NCBI RefSeq assembly: GCF_040436345.1
Contig: NC_133233.1
Coordinates: forward strand, 11,861,381-11,925,380
Source of the DNA: Pagrus major
Lineage: Eukaryota; Chordata; Actinopteri; Spariformes; Sparidae
DNA: 64,000 bases
Direction: 5' to 3'
The position numbers and the translations under genes are program-made. Position 1 is the first letter of the stretch, and every line of letters starts with the position of its first letter. Under the pieces are notes generated by a model. The model was not told the origin of the DNA, did no database searches, and worked only from the letters and a program-made list of their open reading frames with translations. Shown in pieces: positions 12,401-24,000 of this stretch.

Positions 12401-15400
12401 ATTTGCAACACACGACTCTGATAACCACCCCTCTACCGATTCATCCGGTGGATAAGGAAAAGGTACAGTTAAGTGACAGTGTATTACCCCTTGGGATGCC
12501 CTGTGTATTTGTCACATAGGATGGTGACTCTGTTTACTGAGCCGCAGCCATGAAAATGGGCCTCGAGCTCTTCTGCCGTGGCACCATAGTCCACCTGAAG
12601 AAAGAGAGGATGAAGTTTAACATGAGCAGAGCTGCTCCACTTAAAATCAATATTTAAATAAGTTTTCATCAGCTTACGCTTTAATATTAACATCAATGTA
12701 TATCTATAAAGACACGAGGTGGACAAAGAATCAAATGTTTTATATAAGACAGGCTGTTCTAAAATGTATCAAAGACTGAGGCAAAAAAAGAAAGACAAAA
12801 AACTATAGAGACAGAAAATGCAACTGTCAAGTATGGTCTCTACATAAAGCATTTCCCTCTTGGAGTTTCTATTGCATGAAATCACAGTACATTGAAGACT
12901 TGACACTAAATTAGGTCAGAAGTCCCTGACAAACTAAATAAAACTCTGTCTACAAAACACTCTAACACCCAAAGGTTAAGCAAACCCATTGTTTTGGAAG
13001 AATTCACCCCATTAATTTTACAGGTGTGGGGAGAGTTATTGAGCCAGGTTATAAATCAAGTGAGATCACCTTTGTGCAATCACAGTGATCACAGGTTAAT
13101 GGTACCTGCATCTGTAAGCTCAAACTGCTGGTTAGTACATTTCCTAAAATGAAACCTTAAATTGTGAAAATAAGGTCAATAAAGTTAATCCTAAAAAAAT
13201 ATGATAATAACTCTGCCACTTTAATTCTGTCAGCAGGAGGCTGGCCTAAAAAAGTGTCAGTGTGAAGTTACCGAAAGGCAACTCTGAGGAACCAACAGGG
13301 TTTCATGGCTGAGACTGGAGACACTGTGCAGTGTTCATAAAGCAACTGTAGGGTTTTAGTAGTCACAGCTTTATGGCAGAGTAGCCAAGATAAAGCCATT
13401 GTTTGCTAAAAGACACACAGCAGACTGAAAGTGGAAGATGGTTCCATGTTCTTATGAGATCAGCTCTGTGGTAATCGTACTCCACACCATTTTGGCACAA
13501 CCAGATCGATGCACTTGGGACTCATTTGCCAGCAAAGCTGTACAGCCATTGAAATATAACATACATTTAGAATATCTTGAAGGTGCTCTGAATACTTAAA
13601 AACTAAAATCTATATAAAGTCCTGGAGTAACCACAACTGTAATCCAATCAAGCATTTGTTGCAGGATTTCAAAACTTGTCCAGATGCACAAAGTTGATAC
13701 CAATCTTCAGACTCAGAAACAAACTGTTCAATCTTTAAAACCACTAAAACCTTGCAAAAGATCAAATGGGGTTTGTTTTTTGTAGGGACTTTTTCTTTAA
13801 GAATTCAATAATTTTTGGTGGATGTCATCCCAAGAACTGTAAACGGAAACATGACAATGTGGCCAAAATAGCGTCTGTGTATGAGACAACAGAGAGACAG
13901 TTACTCACATTTCCGACATAAATAGATCTGCCATCTGCTTCCATCTTCTCCTCGATGGACATGATGACGGGGCCGACTGCACAGGGGAGAGGAGAAAATA
14001 CAAATCTACATGAGCATGTAATGTAAAATTAAAACCAAACTATTCAGTTATTCGCAATTAACGTTATCGTTATTCAATTGACAAGAATGGAAAAGTTGTG
14101 TATCAAGTGCAGATCTGAACGCAACATTACATATCCCATTTGAGGTCAGAGCTGAGAGACGCTGGCAGGTTTTTGTAATAACTGAAATTGGTGTAAGGTT
14201 ACAAAGGCTCTTAAATTAAAAATCTGAACTGAAGGTTGTAGTGTTTTAGACTAGTTCTTAAGTACTGCATAAGTACATTCTTTCATCATTATTATGTTTC
14301 TTGTATTTTTGTTTTCAAAACTTGCTTACTGACTTTAAATTTATCTGAATATTCAAGCCTGAATTAAATCTTAAATATCTTTAAAAAACAACATTTTAAA
14401 AAGGTAAAACTGTCAGTTTGGTATCAAGTGGTTGCAGCAAGTAATTTGTTGTGCGGGATATTTTTTAAGTATGCACAAAAGCAGACAATATGATTAATTC
14501 AAGATTCTGGTATTCTTCCTCCATTGGATAATTTGACAGTAGAGAGAGAGATAGGAAATGTGGACAGATGGGAAGAAAGACGAGGTCTTCGTCTAACAAA
14601 CGCACCTGGTGGGGGGCTGAGATTCATCTGTTTCTCCACCTCGTTCTGTAGCTCCTTCAGCTTCTCTGCCTCTTCCTCCATCTCTCTCACCCGGGCTTTG
14701 ATTGCCTCCAGCTCCTGCAACACAGAGACAAATTCCATTGGAGCTGTCAGTCCATCATAAGCACAATACAACCACACAATGTGGGTGACTGCTATGCACC
14801 GCTCACAAATACAGACCTCCTGCCAAATCTATCCATGAAAATGTAATCATTTACAAATGTTACACTAACACCCGCTTTGACAACCGCACTGACAGCTGCA
14901 CCCGAGGGAAGATATGGTTCTGTCATAACACAGTCTCAATCTAAATAGAAGCGAGTCTGTGTGTGGTTCTGCCCAAGTCGAAAAATCAACACATTGGGAC
15001 AACTTTCATCTAAAAAGAGTCCTGTCTGGCTGGTCCATTACCTTCACTAGAGCTGTGATGTTTCTCACCTTCATGTTTTAAAAAGGTGTTTTCTACCATC
15101 CACCCAGTCTACATTTGGCAGTAATTGCCTCGTAAAACTTCAAAGTTAACCTTAAAAGCATTTAAAAAGTGTCTCTTCAGGACATGATAGGATTGAGTTG
15201 CATATAAAACATAAGGCAAAACTTGATGAATCAGTAAAGCACGCTCAGTTTTCAAAATTTCCTTTCACTACTCACTGAGTATAAAGCCAGTGTTCAGAGT
15301 CGGCATTCAAAAGACTGATTTCTAACAAGAAATTAAAGAGATGAATATAAAATCCTGCTAGAAACTGATAATGTCATAATGGTAATGTACATAAAATATG

Positions 15401-17582
15401 TTTATATGCCAACATTTGTTCAAATGCAACTGTTTGCACTACCATTAGTTGTTAGTTAAAATATTTTTTTACAGGCTACATTCTTGAAGCAGACCAGCTA
15501 AATTTGTGCCCAATGAAAATATTTAGTTGCATTTGACAAACTTTGGGCACATTTGGGCCAAAAAGATACAGCGCAGAACCCAAATAACGAGTAAAAACAT
15601 GTGTAAACACAAAGACAATCAATACAGATTTTCACACATTCATTGTTTCAAGTTGTTTGCTATGCAAAAATACACATAATGAGAATACGTACTTATATTT
15701 CTATGTTATAATATCAATATTTCTGGACATATTTCTCATGTCAATCAATAAGACACTTGATTTGCTGCAGCTTTAATATAATTAAAATTTAATTAAGAGC
15801 CATTTTGGGGCATGCATTTGGGGCTGTGTTTGCGATCAGGTCTGAGACCAGAAGTTGAACTGAACCGCACCAAACAATCACTGCCAAAAAATTCAATATT
15901 CCTGTGGTGAATACAGAGATGGCTGTGTCCTCACGTGGGAGCGGACCCTCCTGTCTGACTGTGGTGCACTGCAGCACAGTGGGAGTCATTCCAGCTCCAT
16001 CCAGGGCTGTTGCCTGTGCTGACAGGATTTGTAATGTAAAGGCTCTTTGTGCAACTGGGTGCACTGACACAGACAGCCCATATAAAATTCAGGTCTTCTA
16101 ACCAGAGGAGAGTAGAAACTGCACCGTGCCATACCGCACGAGATAATAATGGCACCATCCTTTCCCTCAGTCCTATTATATCCATGTGCCTGATAATCTG
16201 GCACATCAGATGTCAACAACCTCCAGCTTCATGCGTTATAGTGCACGTTAAACCAGAGAGAGTGATCCACATTCACAGAAACACTGTTAAAATAAGCCTT
16301 CCGACACGGACACGTTGGAGCTCCGTTTTTTGTCGCATATTCAGTGCAAGCTCTTTCACTCCCCTCCCTTCTCTCGTTCTCCTTGTCCTAGCAAAAACAC
16401 TGAAGGATGCAAACCCAGCCCCTCAAATACCGCAACCCCCTGTTTCTGCGTTGTATGCCGCGCTCTCGCTGCCCGACACACAGCACTACAGCCCACCTGG
16501 ACATGCTGCAAAGGCATTCCCAGGGAAAAAATGCACTTGTGTGCAGGTGGTGTCAGAAAATTTAAATTAGGCCGACAAACGCTAATTGTGCATCTTGAAC
16601 CATTACACAGGTCACAGCAAATCCTGTGTGCCACTGATGCGCGAAACCAACTGTCGTCCAAAATAAATGACAAAGATGGTCAGGTGCATGTCTGCCATCT
16701 CCACCCTAGCTTTGTTAAATTCAGCTAGCCTGTTAGCCAGTCAGAATCCTGTCATCGCATTGTACTAAATCTAGCAGACAGGCTAATAGTAATAGGTCCC
16801 AGCAGCTTAAGGTGCAAAGTCCGCATTATATCTCGTGACTAGTCATTACGGTTGACAGGTCCTCTGGTCATCTTGGCTGCAGCACTTGATGCTGCTGCTC
16901 GCGATAAGCTAATGTTAGCCTGCTGACGGTTGGTCATTTGCTTGTGCACACACCGGTGCTTGAAATGCAGCAGCAGCAGCCAGCACAATGGTCAAGTTAA
17001 ATGGAATTTAGAAAAATGTCATTACCGTAAGCAGGTCGCCTTCTAAAGCGGGTAGACTCGCACAGCGGCGGCTAATGGCGGCGGCCTGTCCCACCCTCGC
17101 CCCTAACTGTCTCCTGCATCTCCGTCTCGCATTTTTTTTGCGACGAGGATTCACCCCCCAACGGCTCGAGCTGCTCCCTGGCGCAGAGAAACTGGCACCG
17201 CTGTTGCGCCAAGATGGCTGCCGACATCACGCATGTCACCACCCATTTCTACTGCACTGCGTGAACCACAATGGCGGTTGATATTACCCTGGCGATAGCA
17301 GCAACGCACACGGCATGTGACCCAAGATTTGTGGAAAAAATAACACCAAATCGGTTGCCTGTTTTCATTTACTATTCCGATTGGGCCATAACGTGTGTCC
17401 TGGTGCTCATGTGGGCTCTAACAGCCGAAACAATGCCCTTCACTTACCGGGTCTTCAATTGCGGCCTCTCCCTCTTCTAACCCCGGTTCCTCGTCACCGA
17501 CACCCGGGTCTTCCAGCTCGGGATGTCCGGGGTCTGAATCTAGTAGAGATTCCTCCGCCAGTCCGTTACCGAACTCCGCCAT
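6436..17582 (-). CDS. pabpn1: Poly(A)-binding protein nuclear 1
   Basis: Seven coding exons in transcription order: 17582-17448, 14714-14606, 13976-13909, 12594-12488, 11894-11807, 11074-10923 and 6475-6436. Phases agree and give 232 residues. Order in the protein: an acidic N-terminus ([14 protein letters not shown]... ending [10 protein letters not shown]), a coiled coil ([20 protein letters not shown]), and one RRM with RNP2-like SIYVGN and RNP1-like KGFAYIEF. It ends in an Arg/Gly-rich tail ([14 protein letters not shown], then [12 protein letters not shown] at the stop). The family binds poly(A) tails in the nucleus, stimulates poly(A) polymerase and sets tail length. It is shorter than human (306 aa) because the N-terminal alanine tract and Gly/Pro-rich stretch are absent. 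The last exon encodes only 13 residues and follows a 4.4 kb intron. Confidence 0.96.
6476..10922 (-). other. pabpn1 terminal intron (4.4 kb)
   Basis: Bounded by donor GTGAGC (minus, at 10922) and a CCAG acceptor at 6476. It contains CT and CA repeats (6900-6935, 7015-7055) but no exon I can support. In mammals retention of the last PABPN1 intron is used for autoregulation; whether this much larger intron is used in that way is unknown. Confidence 0.7.
6900..6935. repeat. (CT)n microsatellite
   Basis: CT-rich array in the terminal intron of pabpn1. Confidence 0.8.
13000..13560 (+). mobile_element. Degraded Tc1/mariner element
   Basis: The stretch resembles the 5' part and transposase region of a common teleost Tc1-like family. 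It has the ATTCACCCCATTAAT start, a CAAGTGAGATCACC block, and later GGGTTTCATGGCTGAGACTGG followed by CACAGCTTTATGGCAGAGT. These are the recognisable DNA of the transposase N-terminal and catalytic-core coding region. The copy is diverged with several interruptions and lies in pabpn1 intron 3 (12595-13908). Identification is from remembered family sequence and was not searched. Confidence 0.6.
14715..17447 (-). other. pabpn1 intron 1
   Basis: 2.7 kb intron. Its 5' end (about 16.9-17.4 kb) is CpG-rich and belongs to the promoter island. A short CAG array lies at 16965-16978. No exon is supported elsewhere in it. Confidence 0.6.
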
Positions 17583-18100
17583 CGCCCTGTTCCAACTGTG
17601 AAGTTACCAACACGCCTCGTGGCCAAACCAACGTTGCAGGCCCCTACTCACACACAAGGGGGTAGAGTGAGCGGGGCGGCGAAAAGAAAAAAACGGCGGA
17701 AAACGCCGCTTAGTAAAGTTAAAATGGGGAATAAAATGCTAGCTACAGTCCCAGCCAGTACTCAAACTGCATGCCACGATTACTACGGACTCCGGTTTCA
17801 CTCGCTACCTTTACGCAACGGTCCTAAATTACGACAGAGAACCTAGTTTATTTACTTAAATGAGTGTATAAAAAAGGCGAGGACTCTACGCGAGAGCGGC
17901 GGCGTCCCTTCAGTTCAGAAATGGAAGCCGGGGGCGGAGTCATGTATCACTGCGGGCGTAAAACTCTCAATCCTATTCGTCGGCGGATCATTCCAGACAA
18001 GCCTCTTCGGTGTCTGCCACGTTCCTATTGGCTGATCGCGCAAGACTTTCCGGTTTGCCAAATCGCATGTGTGCTTTTAATTGGATTACGTTTCTGTCGA
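16940..18100 (-). promoter_or_regulatory. pabpn1 CpG-island promoter
   Basis: CpG density rises around the pabpn1 first exon. Visible elements include YY1-type AAGATGGCTGCC (17211-17222) and AATGGCGG cores near 17075 and 17270, a GC box GGGGCGGAGT (17931-17940), and an inverted CCAAT box (ATTGG on plus, 18027-18031). The ATG is at 17582-17580, so transcription probably starts between 17.6 and 17.9 kb. Motif function is inferred. Confidence 0.6.
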
Positions 18101-18339
18101 TCATATCTCTGTCAGTCTTAAGTAGACAGGCAAAGCCAATTGTTCGGCAAATTAATTCCAGGCACATTTGAACGTCCCGTATACATCGTCTCCCTCAGTG
18201 TGACCTCAGTGACCTCTGTTTAAATATGCCACTCAGATAAAATCTCAGACTACACAATGATTATCTAAATTAAAAACCTTGTCACACAGGGGGAAAAATA
18301 ATAAATGCCCCAGTAGCACTACAATCAGACAGATATGCT

Positions 18340-21043
18340 TTGTTGTTCAACTGATTTTATTTCTTTTTCTGTATATCAAAGAAAGCATAATGGAGACCAA
18401 ACACAAAAAAGGCAGGTACAAGTGAGGAGGAAAAAATAAGCTTAATCAAAAATCTAACAATTCATAACAACACTGCCACTATTATTGTTCAATATTCATA
18501 GGAATACCATACTGTTTTTGAGCAGAGAGGTGGCAATTAAAACCATTATGGATCAATAATAATCAAAAACAGTGATGAGTAGTAATGATAAATCGTATAA
18601 GTAGTAGTACAGTTATAACAATAGTGATAATCAAAGTGACAATGAAACATAAGGGAATAAAAAGCAGATCTCCATAAAAACCTATCTAGTTTGGACAGTG
18701 CAACACCGTGTCTGTGTGTGTGCGTGTGTGTAATCCCAGTCTTGAAGTTAAAGCACTCCAGTCCTTGCTTTACACACAAGATACAGTTTCCAACAGGAGT
18801 ACAAATTATTACTCATGAAAAGGACTTTGTAACCCTCCTTGTTTCAAAAACCACACCAAGTGACTCTTCTTGTTGTGTTAATGGCTGTGTTCATTTGAAA
18901 TGTCTGTAGCTTGTGCAAAAATTGTGGACTAGTGCAAGTGTCAAGCCGTGGGATGTCCTTTACAGTTTGCATTTACGAACACCTCTCCTGCTCTCTGTCG
19001 ACCTCAAGATTGCTTTTTGGTTTTTGAATGACAGAAAGCAAAGGGAGGATTACTTTGGAATATCAGTTATTTTTTTTAATATATTTCTTTACAAAAGTTC
19101 ATGTTTTAGTTTTGCATTTTGTTAAAACTATCAATAGTAACATTAATATACAACTTAAATTGAAGGAAAACATCTTTAGTATGTTATGTGTCCTTCAACA
19201 CAGCACCATCTTATTAGCTCTCAGTCAACACATTTAATGTTTCCCAATTTGCTTCCAAGATTTGAGTATCCATTAGTCCCTTGAGGATACAGGTAATACC
19301 CAACTTTCTCCCTTGTCATAGTTTCCAGATATTAGATCTCATTTCACAGCACATACATTACCAGAATTAGTAACTCTGTATCAAAACTGAACAAAACAAG
19401 GGGGGAAAAAAAGTACAGGAAACAGCCCATTTCAAGCCCTGTTCTCTTCATAATTCTAGAGGCTTTGCTTTTGACCTAAATAAAAATCTGTTACACCAGT
19501 TTAATTGCTTCTATTGTCATTTGTATAAATATTGAAGTAAATAAAATTGAGTACTTAACTTTCTTGTCTTATGCACAGTATTCATGGCAAAGGAAACCGT
19601 AGATTTAAAAAAAAAAAGACTAAAATAAAAATCACTCTGACCCTCTGTGCCAGGTGAGGATGAAATCAATACACTCACAATACAGGAGGATCACCTGGGC
19701 TTAAATTTATATACCTGGTGGTGTTTCTTCTTAAGGCTGTCATATTTCTAACACACCTCCAGTGAGACAAAACTTTTATCCTCCGACAGGTTTGAAGAGC
19801 TGCTTTTCAAAATGAGTTATACACCATTTGGAGGGAAAGTGAAAATCCACAGGATAAAAGAAATGCGTTTTAAAAACCGTGATAGTTGACAATTATAGTC
19901 CTTGGCCAAGAGATTGCTGACACCTTTACAGAAAGGATTTGCTAAAATCTAGATACAGAATATGACATTCAGATATTTCCCCCAAAGATGGCTATAAAAG
20001 CATTTTGTAACAGAGCTCTTCTTCATTTATATACCCCGGTCTGCTTTTTGCACAATATTATGCTCACACCTAAAGCATGTTTCAATAGACTAGCAAAAAT
20101 CAATTTATTTCACGTGATTTATATTAAGGCATCCAACATGCATTTCATGTATCTTTCCATAAAGACACTTGCATTAGAATGCTTAAAAACATTTCAAACA
20201 ATGTAAAATGTGTCAAAGTGCGGTATGCCAAGATCAGACTTTCCTAAGCCTCTCTTTTTGCCCTGTCTATTTGGATTGTCATGAAAACTATGAACATGTA
20301 AATGGGGACAATTCATCAGCCCTATTCTCTCAAAAGTACCTCTTTTTATATCCCAAATGAGTGGACACAACACTCTTCAGATCACACTCCCATAGCAAAT
20401 AAAAAGGTGACAGTCAATAGCAGTTCTTCCTCTCCCAATGATTCAGTCCAGTCATATTTTATCCAAGCAATCTTTGCCCTAAAAGTGAAAGTAGGCATGA
20501 GAAAAAACAATTCCACAGGAGCAAACTGGGAGATACTAATGTGAGTATTGTATGTTATTATCCCAAAAAGAGTTTCCGGGTCTACCGTCAAACGGCCACT
20601 TCCAAAGAGGAAACACTTTTGCATCAGTCTTTAGGGTAGGACAGTTCAAGCATGGCAAGATGAGTGCCTTTACAAATTATAGGAAGGTCATTGAAGTAAG
20701 TTAATATATAACCACAGGCTTAGGACCAAAAACGTTTGGGTAAAGTGTGTGAGGATTGAGGGAGACTTGAGATGTGTTCATCACTTATCAAACAGCAACT
20801 GAAAAAGTGTTAAGCAGCATGGAAATAGTCTGCTGTTGTTTTGGAATCCAGGGGAACTCTATAGTTTAACGGATTTCGAGTCAGTGAAAGTTCAGCAAAG
20901 GATAGCGGGTGCAGGGGGAGCCAACTTCAAAAACTAAAGAATATTAGCTTTTGAGGGTTAGTGCTCAAATTTGTTTATTAAAATCTGAGGAGCCCAAATG
21001 GGTCCAAGATAGTCAGTGTGCAGACCAATCCTGATCTGAGTCT
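18340..21043 (-). other. zfhx2 3' UTR
   Basis: 2.7 kb of AT-rich, frame-poor DNA between the zfhx2 stop (21044-21046) and a minus-strand AATAAA at 18361-18356. It has a short TG array near 18711-18730. Length and composition suit a neuronal transcription-factor 3' UTR. Confidence 0.6.
18356..18361 (-). promoter_or_regulatory. zfhx2 poly(A) signal
   Basis: AATAAA on the minus strand, the last clear one before the pabpn1 promoter about 0.3-0.6 kb downstream on the same strand. Confidence 0.5.
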
Positions 21044-24000
21044 TTAACTGTTGCTGATGGCCGTTGGTGGAGGCGACTCAATCTCCCCTCCAGGCCCAGA
21101 ACTGGTTACCGGAGTAGAATGAGAGACCTGTGAGCCCGGCACGACAGTGCCAGGGCCGCTGTTACCGGTTCCATTCTTGTTGACGAGCGTCGTCGGTTGG
21201 CCAAAGTTAGTGGTTCTCAGGGTTGCCAGATGACGCGGGGAGAAGACGTGGGCTCTCGCCGCAGCGCGGGATTCAAAGGAGACATTGCAGGCATCACAGC
21301 GGCCTGTCAGGGTCTCCTTTGGCACTTGCTGGCCGGCTACTGGGGAAGCTGGAGGTTCAGTAACTGTCAGTTGAACAGGTTTGGGCAAGATGGGCCGGTT
21401 GGCTTTGAGAGCGTTGTACTGCAGGTAGGTTCCTGAGCTCATGTCCACCTTCCCATCTGACAGAGGATACTGGAAATGTGAAGGTGGGGTGGATAGCCAG
21501 GGCAAGAGAAGGAGATAGAGAATGGGTTTAATGTCATATCATTTAAAGTCTAAATTTAGTTACACTCTATATGATTGCTATATGCACAATGTTTTGTTTT
21601 AATTATACTTGTTTTTAAAGAAAGCAAAATGTGTTCTTGAGAAACACTTTGACTACTGAAAACTGAGCAATACTAGTACCCCAAATAATCAATACATACT
21701 ATAGTCACAGCGATGCCACAAACTATGGTAAAAGTGCTATATTGTCAACGGCAGTGTATTCAGGGCAGAGACACATTTAGCTTTCAAAGGAATAAGAATA
21801 ACTCTAATGCAGCAGTGCATTAATAGGAGTATTAATAGGAATTTTTCTGACAGATTTTTGTCACAGAATGGCAAATGCATGCAAAATTGCATCTGAAAAT
21901 GAACTGTGCTCTTTGCTAAAGGACTACATCAGAAAAAAAATCATCAAATGTGTTTAAAAGAAAAACCTTTGGCGCTTTTAATCATAATTTGCTTGAAATC
22001 ACATTTTATTTCCACCGCAATACTACACTGAATTATTACCCAGCCCTAGAATAAAGGTGACCACAACCACAACAAATGAAGGTTCCTCTTCTCAGTGACC
22101 TACCTTGCCTGACCTTGACCTGCTTGTTACTGTATATACAATAATGTTATTTATACCAGAATTTTCAGAAGAATTCTGTATGTATGTCTTACATACACTA
22201 TGTCTTCTTGCCAGCTTACCATTTTCTCTTGCTGCAGCCTCCAGCGCTTCTCCTTGGCTCTGGTGTTTTGGAACCAGATCTGCACCACCTTGAGCGGCAG
22301 GTTGAGCTCGGTGCCGATTGCCTCGCACTCCATGGCGTTAGGGTGGGCACAGGTCTCATAACAGGACTGCAGAATGGACAGCTGTAGGCAGGACAAGTGT
22401 GTGCGTGGCCTACGGCTTGATGAGTGGGGCAAGAAGCTGCTTTCTGTCGGGCTTGATTTAGCTACGACCGGGGTGGAGGGGCTGGCCACTTTGGCAGAGC
22501 TGGGGGTATTTGGGCTGACTGGCGCAATGCTTGGTGTTGGAGGAGGGGGGATGGTACGAGGAGGCGCGTGTGTGGGTAAAGCCAGTTGTTCTCTTGATAG
22601 GGTGTTGATCTTAATGGGGACTTTGGGGGTCCAGTAGTTGAGCCCATTCTGTTTTTGTGGCAGCACTGTTGTGGCAGGAGGCCTGTTATTAATGGGAGTT
22701 GTGGGTAGCTTGGGCACCATGCGGTTAGTGGTCCCTGGTCCAGAACCCACCTCATTTTCATTGTCTTTCTCCTCATCTGTCTTTTCTTCCTCGCTCTCCT
22801 CTTCTAACTTTCGTTTCTGGGCCGGTCGTGGGGCAATAGGGATTGGTTCCTTGGGTGGTGCTAAAAGGACAGGTGTGTTGACTTTGGGTGCAACTTTGAC
22901 CATAGTGACGTTGCTGGTGGTTTCGAGCTTAGTCTTTGGCACTGCAGAAGCACTGCTGCTCACAGTTGAGACTGCGGTAGAGGAAACGACCTCCTTGGGC
23001 TTGATCGGAACTGGGGTAATTTTTTTCACCAAAGCAGGTTTGGCCAGCTCCTTGACAGGCTCTCTCTCTGTCTTAATGAGGGTGCGCACAATGGGAGTAG
23101 TTGTGATGCACCCAGTATTATTCGTAGGAGGCTTGTTAGAGAATATGGGTTTGGAAAGAGGCCAGGTAAATTTGATGAGAGGTTTGCCAACGGCTGCCAG
23201 GGTCCCGTCACTGATGAATCGGACCTCACCCTTCCGTTCCCTCGCCCTCATGTTCTGGAACCAAATCTGAACAACTTTCTTTGGAAGGTGGACCCACTCA
23301 GATATCTGTTCAAACTCATGTTTCCCAGGGTTTGGGTCTTTGAAATAGCAGCCATACAGAATGTCAAGTTGTTCAGCTTGAATGATGGTCCTTGAACGCC
23401 GCATATCCCGATATCTTTTTCCTTTAGACTTCCTCTGATGCTGCTCCTGCTCCTTTTCCTTCTCCCTCTCCTTCTCTCGCTCCCTTTCCAATAGTGTAGC
23501 ATTCATTTTCTCTGCTGCCCTCATGTAAATACTAGACTTTGTCATGTTATTGCAGTTGACCAGACTCATACTGCTGTTGGAAGAGGACATGGAAGTAACA
23601 GATTCAGGCTTCACTTGGACAACTACAAGACCTTTGGATGTGGGCCTCAGGCCAAGCCCATCCAGCAGCTGTCCCTTCTGTGCTGCAATTTTATCAGCCA
23701 GAGATGATGATGAAGTAGCAGATTTTGAATTGTTTTTCCCCATGCTGAGATCTAGAGCGGACTCGCAGTCGCCCCCATTTGACAGGTAATGAGAAATTTG
23801 GTTGTGGGAGGAGAGAGACTGCGAGAGAAGAGAGCTGGAGAAGCGCGTGATAGTTGGTGGATTAGGAAAAACTGGTAACTTGCTCCCATCTCCAATCAGT
23901 GAAGGAGTAAGGGAGAGGACATAGGGGCTGAGGAACTGAGTAGAAAATGGAGCAATGGACAGGGGAAGTGAATGGAGGGCACTGGTTGGAATCTCAGGGT

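Noticed and set aside
16049-16728. Overlapping plus frames up to 173 codons in pabpn1 intron 1
   Set aside because: No recognisable domain, start context or splice structure.
17036-17320. Possible alternative first exon of pabpn1 with donor near 17029
   Set aside because: CpG-rich with a GT donor, but no start codon in frame with exon 2; better treated as promoter DNA.
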